Shown here piece after piece: positions 30,008 to 51,715 of a stretch of 64,000 nt of DNA. Every line of letters begins with the position of its first letter. The first letter of the stretch is position 1. Below the pieces are notes generated by a model. That model was not told the DNA's origin, searched no databases, and saw only the letters and a program-made list of their open reading frames with translations. Position numbers and translations under genes: made by a program. This DNA is from Hydrangea macrophylla (taxonomy: Eukaryota; Streptophyta; Magnoliopsida; Cornales; Hydrangeaceae). Location of the stretch: assembly GCA_033977485.1 (NCBI GenBank), contig CM066982.1, forward strand, positions 12,081,218-12,145,217. Reading direction: 5' to 3'.

Positions 30008-31719
30008 TAATTTTGAAGTCAAGTGTTGTTTTTGCTCTTATTTTTAATTTTATTATTATTATTATTATTATTATTTTTTTTTGGGGGGGGGGGAGACTAC
30101 TATAATTGCCCCCGAGCAATGCACTGTCTGTATTTACTATTTAGTAATGAAAAAGGCATGTCGAGGCCACTTTTGACATACCGTTTATACTTGTACATTT
30201 TTGCTTGCGTTTGTTTGCGATTGCCTGTGTCTGATCGGTTGTTAGCAGAAAAACCCTGCCTTAGCAAAAGGTTTAGAGCAATTGTAACTGGTAGGGAACA
30301 CTTGGTCTTACAGGAATCCATAAGGCCTTTAGATCTCCCGAGCCGTTAACGACTAGGAGACTTTAGGCACTTGTGTAAATCATCACCATTCTGTACTTTT
30401 GAGATTGAAATTTGGAAAACATAACATTACTTTTTTTTATCCATTGTCAATATTAATTTACTACATTATTGGAAAAAGAATGTACTTAACCGCAAAAGTA
30501 GAAATGGCAATATTTTCATTATAAAGAGTAAGCAGTAAACTTAACCCCAAAAATTATTACTTATGTCCTGTTCATAGAACACAGAAATAGGTTTTAATGT
30601 AACTTTTGATTCAAACTTTTTGTTTTTTCTTTCCCAACTACTACTAAAACACATATTGTTTATTATTAAAAACAAAGATACTGCCTAAAATAACAAAAGA
30701 GATGAGAAGACAAAAATGGTCATAACCCATATGAATATTTGGACTAAAAATTCAATTAAAGCAACCATTAGAAACACACATGCCAAAGTTTTCATACCTG
30801 AAGTTTAAGATCATACCAAAGTCACGAAATGTTGTTAACTGGGTGAGTTCCTTTGTGACCAACTTCTGCGATAGGACGACCTCCAGTGATAAACGAGTAC
30901 AGTACTTGAAACTGAAATTTCACAGATTATGTATTTGGTAAAGGTGAAATTATATACATATAGAGAGAGCAAATGTGAATGTGTGTATATACATGTATCT
31001 ATATATATATAGAGAGAGAGAGACAGAGAGAGAGAGAGGAGATGCGATATACTTTATGTGTGTATGTATATACGAACAGAGAGAGAGAGAGAGAGAGTCA
31101 CCATGACAGTTAGAGACGATCAGGAGGAGACAAAATGAAATAGCCCTATTTTAAAATTGTGCAATTTTAAGTTTTAAGTGAAATGATCTAATTTGGATTT
31201 TGTTGTAAGCCCAAATTGGTTGATTTTTGTAATTGACCTATTTTGTCAACCAAACACTTTAAGATGGGCCCATACATAAATTGAGTCATTTTAAATGGAT
31301 TCATTTCCAATTTAGTATACAACCAAACAAGCCCTTAGATAGTACATTTAATATATATATACATACATATATACGAAGAGGATCTAAAGTGAACTGGGGT
31401 GAGTGAACTTACCCAGTGAACTGACTTTTAAGTCTAAACGAACCCGCGGGTCATTGGGGTGCATGGGTCAGCGGGGCAGCCCGCGTGTTCTTTTAGTCTT
31501 AAAAGCCAGTTTACCGGGTAAGTTCACTTTAGATCCACTCCCTATACATATATAATAATAATAATAATAATAATATACTATATTTTGTACTTCACCCGTC
31601 TCGTATTTTGAGTCCTATATTTTATTTTGGGATGTCCCAAAATTAGTATCCACTTTCCTAAATTAGTATACAATTTTTACTTACTTTCCAAAACTATACT
31701 TACTTGAAATCTACACTAA

Positions 31720-32002
31720 GGCTGTGTTTGATAATCCCATTAAGTGCTAAAAATGAAAAAATTCAGCACTTATTCTTTTTCAGTGCGTTTGATAACATAC
31801 CACTTAATTAAAAAAAATAGCTCCAAAACCACTGAAAACTTTAAGTGAAAAATTTCTACTGAAAATAATCACTGAATGCAGTCTACTTCAATAGTTGAAA
31901 CACCATTTTAAGGAATAAAACTTCAAGCACTTAAAATTTTCAGTACTTAAAATTCAGCACTTAATTTTCAGCACTTAATTTTCAGTTTTATCAAACGCAC
32001 CC
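31720..32002. mobile_element. MITE with TAA target duplication (PIF/Harbinger-like)
   Basis: Ends GGCTGTGTTTGATAA and TTATCAAACGCACCC, flanked by TAA (31717-31719 and 32003-32005); 283 bp. The interior is rich in CAGCACTTAATTTTCAG words. A degenerate relative is at 1086-1291. Confidence 0.85.
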
Positions 32003-33515
32003 TAACAGTCCGTTTTGTATGCCACAAACAAAAATAGAATTCATTTGCAATCCTTGTTTGTAGAATTCTTATGTTTGGTTTGACACGAAACAAGAAATGA
32101 ATTCATTTTAAAATCCACACAATTCTTGATTTGGGGGCTTTACAAATTCTACTCAAAATTGTCGGATTCTTCGAGAAATGATTTGAGATTCTTTACAAAA
32201 AAATTTCTTTCCCAAAATATCCCTGTCTTTTATACCTAATACCCGCAATACCCTTGGGTCTAGGTTAAACCCTTTTACCCCCAGTACGTTGACACCCAGC
32301 AGCTGTCTCTCTCTCTCTTCTCTCTCGTCTCGTCCTCCGGCGCAAGAACAGGTATGCTCTCTCTCCTCTCGTCTGTCTCTCTGTCTTTCGTCTATATGTA
32401 TATATATGTATATATATATATTCATAGATTCATATATATACATAGATTCATAAATGTATATCTACATAGATTCATATATAACTGAATTGTTTGAGCTTGT
32501 ATGAACCCCATTAATAATTTAATCTTCCTCAACTGTCTGTTCTCTTTCCCCTTTCTTAATCTTCTTCCTTTTGTTATCCTAATTGCTTTTTTTTTTTTTT
32601 TTAATTTTTTTTTATTTGGGGGAATTAATGTTGTTTCTATGTTGGGTTTCATGTGATGGTGAATGTTGGTATATTGGTACTTGCTCTTTGGTTTTTTGGT
32701 GGATGAACACTACTGGAACTTTTTAATCCTATGGATTATTGTTTTTTTAAGGGAAATTATGTTTTGTGATTGAATGTTTGATATCTTATGTGATTGAAAG
32801 TTTATATATCTCCATTGTGGTTGAGTGTTTGATCTTATAACATAACAGGGGCAGTTTGGGAAATAACATTGATTCAATTCATTTCCAGCTTCAAACCAAA
32901 CAACAGAATTGAATAGAATTGAATTGAATTCTATTTCAAACCAAACACAAAACTAGAATTCCAATTCTATTCTATTCTTTTCTTTTCTTTTCTATTCTAT
33001 TTCAAAATCAAACCAGACGGAGTGTAAGGTAAAATTTAAAAAGTTATTGTAATGATTAGGGACAATTGTAAAAAGCAGGTGTAGATTCTTTTTATCCCAT
33101 TAATATGTTGAGTTCCCAAAGATGGACTCAAAAAATGAGACGGATGAAGTACTTACTAGGCTACTGCATATATAAATGAACAACCACAGAAGACCCTAAA
33201 ATTTTTTAAACCCCCCTTTTCCTTTCCTCCCTTCCCTCTTCATCCTCCTCTCTTCAATGTCTTCACTCTCTTCATCCTCATTCCTCAGACCTTCATCCTC
33301 TGATTTCTCTCTTCACGTCCAAGTCGCAGCCCTGAAGGCCACGACCACTGCTGCCACCGCCGCCTGTGACACCGACCACCATGCCGCCGCTGCCATCGAC
33401 GCCTGTGCCCACGACCACCACACCGGAACCCTCACACGACCACCACGCCCGTGACCACGACCTAGTCGCAGCCCTCAGAAGTTAGATCTTCATCCTCTCT
33501 TCACCTTCATTCTCT

Positions 33516-33590
33516 GTAAGTTTCTAGTAATTTTATTCTTCAGCCCTTAGATTGAATTTGTTTCTGTTTTTCTTTTCCCTTTTTTTCCAG
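33516..33590 (+). other. Probable 5' UTR intron of NRPB5
   Basis: CTCT|GTAAGTTTC donor and a strongly pyrimidine-rich TTTTTTCCAG acceptor delimit 75 bp upstream of the start codon, inside the expected leader. An upstream ATG-initiated 65-residue Ala/Thr-rich frame (33257-33454) would also lie in the leader and looks like low-complexity sequence. Confidence 0.5.
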
Positions 33591-33604
33591 TCAATTTCAG
33601 AGTA

Positions 33605-33610
<6 letters not shown>

Positions 33611-33656
<46 letters not shown>
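33611..33656. repeat. (AG)n microsatellite in the NRPB5 leader
   Basis: 46 bp of AG ending 42 bp before the NRPB5 ATG. GA tracts in plant leaders can be GAGA-factor (BBR/BPC) sites; here that is only a possibility. Confidence 0.95.
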
Positions 33657-33660
<4 letters not shown>

Positions 33661-33698
33661 AGTTTCTCTAAACCCTAATCAGAAAGAGAAAGAAGAAG

Positions 33699-43241
<9,543 letters not shown>

Positions 43242-43589
43242 ATCAATCATAACATCGTGTCTAGTGAAGTGAAATTCTGAAAACTGTTGGGTTGGAATTG
43301 TTCTGGTTATGTTTTTCCAAGTATAGAATGCAATTAACTTGAGACTTGGTAATTATTGGGGTCAAAACAATTATAAATGTCTAAATCTGGAGGTGTTTTT
43401 CTTCCAAACATTCGTCTGAACCTTTGTTTACGTGTTATTAAAACTTAGCACTTGTGTTTAATATAATATCACCAGAGAGTGGTGTTTAATGTTTACACAT
43501 AGTAGAGATGAATTATTACTTTTTGAGAGTATTTGGGTGAGCCCCATCATTTCAGGTTGTGAGACAATTTATGTTTCTCCTTTGCGATA

Positions 43590-43759
43590 GGGCAATGCTT
43601 AGTGAGCAGCTTCTCATATGAGAATGCGGATTTTAACCATTGGATGAGCATTTAGCCATAAGATTCTCAGGAATCTAGAGATGCATTTATTGCCAGATGC
43701 TCATCCAACGGTTAAAACATGCCTTCTCATATGAGAAGCTTCTCACAATAGACTTACCC
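43590..43759. mobile_element. Short MITE with CTTCTCATATGAGAAG palindromic ends
   Basis: 170 bp. GGGCAATGCTTAGTGAGCAG and, reversed, GGGTAAGTCTATTGTGAGAAG both lead into CTTCTCATATGAGAA. Flanks TTTGCGATA and TTTGCGTAC form a degraded 9-bp duplication, which suits a MULE-type MITE. Confidence 0.75.
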
Positions 43760-44573
43760 TTTGCGTACTCTGTGGTTACTGTCTCAAAACTCAACTCCGT
43801 AGACCCCACATAAGCACAAAAACAGAGTATTGGGCACACAGCTCTTTGTAAGTGTACTGAGCTCCAAACTAATAAATGAATTTGCATACTATCAGTGTTC
43901 TTCCTTTTTTCTCCTGATTTTATGTTTTAAATGAGTAAATATTGGTTGGCAATGTTACTATTTGTAACGTCTCTAATACAGTGGATGTTTTTGGTTTATG
44001 TGGATCGAGTTTGGGCTTATCTGGGAAGGGATTCTCTTGAAAATAAGTGGCCAAATGTATGGATAAAAGAATGTGATTGGGTTGGGAACTTGGGATGCCA
44101 CATCATTCCTTTTACCTTGATACACTAATTTTTTTCTTTGTATAGAGACCCATTTGATTGAGAGTAAGTCTTACTCTTTGAGATTTGTTTGTGTCCAAAG
44201 ACTTGCTCAATTGTTTTTCAAGAGTATGATTTTTGGACATGTTAAATTAATTTGGACATGTTTAATGTGTAATTTCAACTTTATATTTTCTGGGTCAACT
44301 ACTGTGTAGTACCGCCGTTGAATAACTGTTGCAGGAAATAGATTTGTGCAGGTTTGAGCCCCCTCCCTTTTTGGCTTGCTCATTGCATTTTACTGTTTTT
44401 TTAAGATGTGGAAGACATGAAACTATATATATATTTTTAAATTTTATTGCAAGTTATCTGCGACTTTCGTGTTAGATCAGCAGCATCAACAAAGCAATGG
44501 GATTATACGTACGTGCCATAATGAAGCACTTAGTTCAGAGGACCACCCTAATCGGAGGGTATGATGTAACTGT

Positions 44574-45060
44574 GTCACGCCTCGCAGTAGTAAAAATAGA
44601 GAAAATAAATTTTTTTTTGGACCCGTAGGCCATGACAATTGAAAGTTACCATATTGTCTATAATCAAAGTAAAAAATGATTCAAACTACGCATTGGAAAG
44701 TTCTAAGGTTGATATATAAAATCAGAGTTCAATACTAACTATTACAAAACCAAAGTATTTGCAGAATATATAAATAAACATTACGACAACAAATGACGAT
44801 TACAAACTTAACTATCACAACGGTCTCTAAAAACATAAGCATAAGCTATCAACAGCAAGCTCCAAGTCTTCAGCTTGCATAGTAGTCATCTCCAGCATAG
44901 CCTCCGTCATCGTATGCTCCATCCTTGTAGCCTCTATCCATGTATGCATCTCCTGCATACTCATAACCCTGGCCAGCTGGACGTCGAATATCCAGCGGCA
45001 TAAACGCCGTCGGCTACGAAAGTCGAGTGAATGCAAACACTAACAGAGTATCTATAGATT
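44574..45060 (-). mobile_element. Probable gypsy LTR fragment
   Basis: TGTCACGCCTCGCAGTAG at the left resembles the TGTCACACC ends of the neighbouring gypsy LTRs. No partner repeat or coding sequence is visible, so the boundaries and identity are tentative. Confidence 0.4.
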
Positions 45061-45065
45061 GTAGC

Positions 45066-47128
45066 TGTCACACTCGTCCCGGGATATCTATTTATTTTAA
45101 AATACAAAATTAATTTATTGTGAATTATTAATGTTGATTAATAATTGTGGACGTGGTTGACGTGGGTCAACGGTGAGTGTCAATCGAGGACACAGAGATT
45201 TGATAATCAATGAGGGATTGACATGAGTAAATGACATTTATGTGATTTTAAATGTTATTTGACTTTACCTGATTTTATGAATAGTAATTATACCTGTTTT
45301 GTATAACTTCTGGTAGTTTGATCCTATCTTAAATCATTGTGAATATTGTGGTGAGAACGTGAGTAATGCGTAGCATAAAAGGTAGGTGGTCTAGAGATTT
45401 CACGAAATTAGTTTCAGAACGTGATTTTTGGACCCAAACGGAACATAGTCGAAAACTTTTATAAATTTTAGTTTTCACTCGTAAAGTTATAAAATGGACG
45501 TGTGCGACGTTTCAGGATTTGATTAGAAGTTTCAAAAACTCGTGGGGAGTTAAGTGTTATTCCCGAGAGTTGTGCCTATAAATAGTAGTGGATGAGATTT
45601 CATTATTATCCACAACTTTCAAAATATCTAGAGAGAGGAGAGAGAAAGGAGATTTGATCCTACGATCTTCCCGACGACAAACGGCGACCGTTCATCCATC
45701 AGCTTTCATCCAAATTTCATATTCGAGCTCCTCGAGGTAAGATCCACATTTTGATACCACTTAGGCCTCGTTTGGCTAAGATTTTCCAAAAATCTAATTT
45801 ATGGAAATTTGGGAAAATCATGTAAATACTTGTAGGAATTACTCCTAATCGGAGATCCGACGTTTAATCGGGCTACTAGTGCTTTCCTCAAAGTTATAGG
45901 ACGATTGCTCGAGGTATGAATTTCGAACTTGTGTTATATAGACAATTTTTGATGCTTTGGATATTATGTATGAAATTGCGATCCGGGCAAAATTCATGTA
46001 TTAATTAGGCCCGTTAATTATGCACGCGAAAATGTTAGAAAAGCATGTATAACTGTCTATGTGAGCATGTTATGTGTCTATTTGGGTCAAAGGAGAGTTT
46101 GGTGCAATTTCATCTGGGGGTAAACTCCTCGAAGTTCGAGGGTTGTAACATTGATTGTGTGGTGTCTGGTATGGAGGAAGGCCCAACCAGGACACGATAC
46201 CTGGTATGGAAGAAGGCCCAACCAGTGTACGGGGTGCGTGGAAGAGGTGTGCCTTCCACGACATCGATTTCATTACCGGATGAAAGCGTACCACTCACCC
46301 TAGAGACTAATTTGAGGTGTTTTGATGTTTAAAGCATGAATTGCCCATATGCATATGTTTAGAATTGTACACTCAGCATATAGCTGAGCAATGGAGATTT
46401 ACTCCATTGCAGGTATGAATAAAGGAAAGAAGGAATGCGAAGTATGAGGCCGTTGGGATCATTCGGAGGAATTGGGGTATAGATTTTTGTAATCGAATCA
46501 TAGAAGCTCTGGATTATTATTATTGAGTTGATGTAATATTCTTATGAAAACCTTTTTAAGTTGGTTGGAAGTGACTTGGAACTCTTGAGTTCGCGTTTTG
46601 ATGTTTAACACATTGAATTTCATGTTTTATGAATTTGTTGTAGCACTTAAGAGATTTGATCCAAACGAGTTCCGTCAATGTTTTCAAAGCTTAGACATGC
46701 TGTATAATATGTTTATATACCTTTGGTAAAGTTTCAGAAACGATTGGGAATTTGTATGTTGAGTTTTGTCGTAATTGCGACGTTTTCAAAAAAGTAAAAA
46801 TAGGCAAAAGTGGGCTGCCCGTGAATAGTATTTTTACAAAGGAAGTACATTTTTCGGAAAATATTGAACTGTTCTATTTTGCTTTCAGGGTACATTTGGG
46901 GTCCCTAATAACACTTTTATAGTTAATTTGAAATATAATTAAGTTTTCAAATTGATACGGATTTTACGGACTCATAGTTCAATGTTTTATTTTTCTTCCA
47001 AAATGAACTATGTTTTAAAGAGTTTCTTTAAGTTTCTTTTCCGCTGCTAGAGTTATAGAATGAATTGGATGAGCCTCGGTGACGTGCCACGTGTCCTATT
47101 TCCGCCCGTAGCGGGATGGGTCGTGACA
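45066..47128 (+). repeat. gypsy-C 5' LTR
   Basis: 2063 bp, from TGTCACACTCGTCCCGGG to GGTCGTGACA. A TATAAATAG box lies at 45577-45585. It contains a direct repeat of GGTATGGARGAAGGCCCAAC (46168-46225). It does not carry the four-palindrome cluster seen in the other two LTR families. Confidence 0.88.
45577..45585 (+). promoter_or_regulatory. TATA box of the gypsy-C LTR
   Basis: TATAAATAG in GCCTATAAATAGTAGTGG, about 510 bp into the LTR, is a plausible U3/R boundary promoter. Confidence 0.55.
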
Positions 47129-47133
47129 TTTAT

Positions 47134-47149
47134 TGGTATCAAAGTTATA
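47134..47149 (+). other. gypsy-C primer-binding site (decayed)
   Basis: TGGTATCAAAGTTATA, five bases after the LTR end; one to two changes from the initiator-Met tRNA complement used by the younger element. Confidence 0.75.
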
Positions 47150-47912
47150 GGTAACAAAACTTTGGGAACGTGCGACGTCGAGTGGAGGGTTAAGTAAATT
47201 GTTACATATTCTAGAATGCATCCACATATTGTAGAGATGTTTGATGCATATGGTTTGTTGTTATACATACATGATTATGTTATTGTCATACATACATGCA
47301 TAGTATTTATGCATTTGTGAATCGGTGGAATCATACGGGGTTGGAGCCGTATGATGAGATGAGGTTTACCATGAGTTATCATAGGCTTTGTGTGGTGGCA
47401 CGAGGGAGAGGTGATATATTGGTGGTGATGAACCGTTGGATTTCTAAACGAAACTAAAATGATTTTTGATCGAATCGGTAGATGTTTTCAACGATAGTGA
47501 TAAGTGTCCTTTGGGGGATCTAACCGAGAACGGGGTTTGAGCAGTGAACGTCAGAAGAGATTTCCTTATAGTTCACATAACCAAACCAAACCAAACCAAA
47601 CCAAGCCTTGTGTCCCAATCAATTGGGGATAGTTCACATAGAGAATGAAAAATGATTGTTCGTAGTTAAGTTCTTTAGACATAGGTTAGATGCTGTGAAG
47701 TGAGAGAATAGAGATGTGCAGTTGGGTATTATGGTAGCAAGATAGTCCAGCACCATGTATTGCTCGTGTATGGGATAGGTGAGGAATCTCTCACCTTATC
47801 TTACAGTGTTATCTTACGGTGTGATCATACAGGTTATCTCGTGGTTTTCTCTCACAGTGTATGTTGGGTAGTTGAAGAATCTTTCAACTTATTGTTCGGT
47901 ATTGAGAAGACT

Positions 47913-48060
47913 GGATGGTTGAGGAATCTCTCAATCTATCTTACGATATGTATTGGATGGTTGAGAAATCTCTCAACCTATCTTACGGTATGTATTGGAC
48001 GGTTGAGGAATCTCTCAACCTATCTTGTGGTATGTATTGGGAATTGAGAAATATCTCAAC
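47913..48060 (+). repeat. 42-bp tandem repeat, each unit with a GGTTGAG...CTCTCAACC hairpin
   Basis: Units at 47913-47954, 47955-47996 and 47997-48038 plus a partial fourth; more degenerate copies extend left to about 47765. Each unit contains the inverted repeat GGTTGAGGAATCTCTCAACC. In one frame it reads as a 14-residue repeat (...IGWLRNLSTYLTVC), which I treat as a by-product of the DNA repeat. Confidence 0.93.
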
Positions 48061-48300
48061 GAGTTATGAGTATTGTGGTTGTTGAGTAATCTCTCAACTG
48101 AACCTAGTTTCGAATGTTCGTGGTACCATGGTGGATTTAGATGTAGTATAAAAGTTAGTAAGGAAAGCTACCAGATTGATTATATAAGTGGGAAGTGGTA
48201 TTTAAGGATTAACCTAGGATGAGGGATTAAGAACGGGAATGATTGAGTATGATTTGACGATTTGAAACTACACTTAGTAGAAGTAAAGGGTTTCAGTCAA

Positions 48301-49015
48301 GTATCGGACATGGCACCGTATGAAGCATTGTATGGGCGTAAGTGTCGATCACCGATTTGTTGGATCGAGGTTGGGGAAAGAAAGTTGTTAAGACCAAAGA
48401 TGATACAATTGACTACGTAGAAGGTAAAGCTAATCCAGGAGCGACTTTCAAAGGAGGCTCACAGTACTAAATATTCAATTTATCCGGGGAGTGATAAGAT
48501 GTACCGGAATTTGCGAGAAAACTTTTGGTGGAGAGGTATGAAGTGATAAGTTGCCAAGTTTGTGTCGGAGTGTTCAACATGTTAGCAAGTCAAGTCAGAG
48601 AGACAAGTACCTGCGGGGCTATTACAACTATACTAGTGTCAGAGTGAAGTGCGATGGGATCACGATGGATTTTGTTTCGGGATTTCTACGATCGTTTAAT
48701 AAGAATGATAAGATTTGGGTTATGCTTGATAGAATGACGAAATTAGCGCAATCTACCGATCAATACGACTAAACCTTCAAGGTTGACAGAATTGTATGTG
48801 AAAGAGGTTGTAAGACTATACGGAGTTCCAACAGTGATTATATCGGATCGTGATAGTAGTTTTATATCGAGGTTTTGGGAAGTCTACAGGAAGCCACGGG
48901 TACTAAACTGAGTTTCAGTACTACATTTCATCCTCAGATCGATGGACAGTCAGAACGGACGATTCAGACATTGGAAGACATGCTTAGACTTTGCATACTA
49001 GACTTTGGGTAAGGC
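48301..49015 (+). pseudogene. Scrambled gypsy integrase remnant
   Basis: Three recognisable pieces occur in an abnormal order. 48307-48439 matches the part after the integrase core ([17 protein letters not shown] to KVKLIQERL). 48442-48545 matches the H2C2 zinc region that normally comes first (EAHSTKYSIYPGSDKMYRNL). 48655-49015 matches the core ([30 protein letters not shown]). In the intact relative at 54496-58059 the order is zinc region, core, C-terminal part. Stops and frame changes occur throughout. Non-functional. Confidence 0.85.
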
Positions 49016-51457
49016 AATATAGATTGAGAAGAGGAAATATAAATTGGAAAGATGAAGCTTTAATGAGTAAGTGAATAAAAACGGTAAGAATGGGAGGAAG
49101 ACATAGTAGTAAGTTGAGCATATTATCGGATATGATAGTAGAAATGTAAAATGGTTGGAGAACAATGGTGGATGCAATGAAATATGATCTCAATGTCCTG
49201 GATTCCATCAAGGTTGGAGAGTTGAGAATGTCGAATTTCACCCTAAGAAAATTTGAAAGTGTTTAAAATGTTTTAAAATAAAACTTTCGTTGAGTAAGAA
49301 AATTTGTTTTAAATACTTGTGATTAGGTATCAAGTAGACCTTAGAAGACAGGTATCGTGGAAGGATATGGTATGCTTAGTGCTTGGGACATAACGGTGGT
49401 TATCAAACGAATGAGTTCTATGTGGGCAGATCGTGAACTTAGGAATTCTAAAGGAGTTGGTGAAATGTCGTGTACCTAAATTTGGCTAATTGGAAGTTAT
49501 TACCTTAAAGGAGTAGTCGTGAGTATTGTTCCAAAGGCAAGTATTGGAGTAACCTGAGGTAATGAATGATTTGAGGCTTTGATCAATCAAGAACTTGATG
49601 AGATCCGCAAAGTGTGAAGCACTTGAAAGATGACAGTTAGGAATCAGTTGGCATTAGTGACCGGAGTGAGAATTTACCTTGGGGTATTGCCGTAAAAGGT
49701 ATGTGAATTGGAAGTCAATATGGAATTCATTGAACACAGTGAGGCTATAGTACTTTGTGGGAAGATTTAATTACTGGCTTATCCTCATATTGTATGTGGG
49801 GATTGTATTAATACTGTCAGCAATAGGTTATTCAGAAATAATGGATTGGAGACCCGGATAGCATAAATAAAGGACTAGAAAGTTTAAATTGGAAATTGAG
49901 TCAGATTCGACTACGGTTATGAAACATTGAATATCGGAATAAGGTGTGGTGCCTTGAGATGTTATACGAAGAATATACGCTTAGTGTGAACAGTTGTCAG
50001 GACCTCGGTGAGAGTTGAGATACAGAAGTGTGATCGATATGGACTTGTACAAAGGTGAAAGTGAAACACCAGAGACGTATAGAGTTGTAAACTACATAAA
50101 TGGTAGTGGATCTACCTGGACTGATATGAGAATGGACTACATTGCAGTTGTGATCTTCGAAAGAAAAGTGATTGGCTCAGAGTGTGAATACATTAGGTAA
50201 ACATGATGGCTTGTGAATGATCAACAGTTTGGGACAGGACTGGGGTATGTTCTGAACAAGAGGATATGTTTTGATAAACTTTGTGGTACGTGCATGATTG
50301 ACTAAGTCAAATTTTGATTAACAATGCTATTTGTTACGATGGATATTGGGGTGGTGGTGTTGAGAAAGAGATGAGGTATTATGTGAGATTTCAAAATAGT
50401 TGTTTTAAAACCTGAATGAGAAATGTATTGGACTTTGTTAAACATTTTAAAGTGAAAATGTTAGGGGTAACCTTCTATGTTAATTGATGGCAGTTCGAGT
50501 ACAAACTTGGAAGTGATGAACGACGAATGTGTTTGACCTCACTGTAGGTGATTCGAGACATGTGTAGACTCGAACGAGTGAAATGGTGTGAAATTTTCAA
50601 TAGAGAATTTGATTGATACATTACGAGGCACAAATGATGGGAGTATAGTACGAGGTTAGTAAAACCTGAATGGAATGATAAGAATTAGTAGACACAGAGA
50701 GAGAGAGAGTACTAGTATAATGCACTACCGATTATGTGATAGTCATTTCAACTGCAGTTGCCATAATATGGATTTATTAGGAAAGAAGGATTGGAAATAG
50801 ATAAGAACTTGGAAGTCGTTTGAAATGCGTTATAGTGCTACAAGTGGTTTGGTGATTAACAGAGTAAGAGATTGAATCTATAGTACGTGAAATAATTGAT
50901 TGAAGCATTGACTTATCGACGGGGTATATATGTGTGATAGTACGCAGTTGTGGTTCACTCCGGGACGAAGAATCGTGTATAGATATTAACCAGTTGAGAC
51001 GTAATGTCAACGACTTTCAGTCGAAAAGAAAGATAGGTGAATGGAAGCTGAGTTATCTCCCTTGTTTTGGGTATTATGATGAAACTCTTGAGTTCGGAAA
51101 TATGTGTGACAAGTACAATGAAATGATATCTGAGTTGACGTTGTGACGTTGTGATATGATTTAATGTCTGGATTGACTGTTGAGTGTGTTCTACTCAGGT
51201 ATTGACATTCTTATTTATTGGGATGCTTCGAGGCATTGCTAGGATTTGGTTGAATCTTCTATCGGATTGAGACGGGGGCTTTGAGGATTTACTTTTCTCA
51301 AGAGCCTGAGGATTTACTTTCCTCGTGAGACTGTGACTTCTCAATAAAGTGGTTGGTTTGTGTATGAGGCAAATGTTTGAAGTACTAGTGTGAAGTTTTG
51401 GTGACTTGAGAAGATGGTTTAAGTTTGGGGACAAACTTCCTTTTTGGAGGGGAGAGT
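49016..51457 (+). other. gypsy-C 3' internal region without recognisable genes
   Basis: About 2.4 kb of G/T-rich sequence with only short open frames that resemble no family I know. It ends in GTTTGGGGACAAACTTCC and the polypurine tract, as in other gypsy elements. Probably filler of a non-autonomous element. Confidence 0.6.
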
Positions 51458-51715
51458 TGTCACACCCGTCCCGGGAAATTTATTTGTTTTAAAATACAAA
51501 ATTGATTTATTGTGAATTATTAATGTTGATTAATAATTGTGGATGTGGTTGATGTGGGTCAACGGTGAGTGTCAATCGAGGACATAGAGATTTGATAATC
51601 AATGAGGGATTGACATGAGTAAATGACATTTATGTGATTTTAAATGTTATTTGACTTTACCTGATTTTCATGAATAGTAATTATACCTGTTTTGTATAAT
51701 TTCTGGTAGCTTGAT
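51458..51715 (+). repeat. gypsy-C 3' LTR, first 258 bp
   Basis: Aligns with 45066-45322 (TGTCACACCCGTCCCGGG start) and stops abruptly at TAGCTTGAT, where the TGTCACACC end of the younger element begins. The 5' LTR continues CCTATCTTAAATC at this point. Confidence 0.92.

Larger units (their letters stand above)
28137..33185. other. Intergenic region between PRFB1 and NRPB5
   Basis: AT-rich, with MITEs (28230-28515, 29524-30007 and 31720-32002) and GA/TA microsatellites. A stretch at 32005-33020 has inverted TTTGGTTTGA / TCAAACCA-like words at its ends and may be another TIR element. Open frames here are short and family-less; no gene or RNA gene is seen. Confidence 0.7.
43242..45060. other. 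Region downstream of NRPB5
   Basis: The 3' UTR of NRPB5 is followed by AT-rich sequence with one MITE (43590-43759) and a gypsy-like fragment (about 44574-45060). No gene is seen. Confidence 0.7.
45066..51715 (+). mobile_element. Older Ty3/gypsy element (gypsy-C), non-autonomous, 3' LTR broken by an insertion
   Basis: 5' LTR 45066-47128, primer-binding site at 47134, internal region 47129-51457, polypurine tract GGAGGGGAGAG (51446-51456), then the first 258 bp of the 3' LTR (51458-51715). The LTRs differ at about ten substitutions and one indel over those 258 bp. The internal region has no gag, protease or reverse transcriptase that I can recognise, only a scrambled integrase remnant. The rest of the 3' LTR should lie beyond the right edge, after the inserted elements. 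Confidence 0.88.

Noticed and set aside
33257..33454. 65-residue Ala/Thr/His-rich frame upstream of NRPB5
   Set aside because: Low complexity and in the probable leader; could at most be an upstream ORF, with no evidence of conservation.
47760..48047. 95-residue frame with 14-residue repeats (WLRNLSTYL), like a repeat protein
   Set aside because: The period is the 42-bp DNA repeat; there is no flanking coding context, and the unit is better explained as a DNA/RNA hairpin repeat.
47765..48060. CRISPR-like array of palindromic repeats
   Set aside because: Units abut as a tandem repeat with no unique spacers, within a plant retroelement.
50934..51146. 70-residue frame in the gypsy-C internal region
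   Set aside because: No family resemblance and isolated in non-coding filler.
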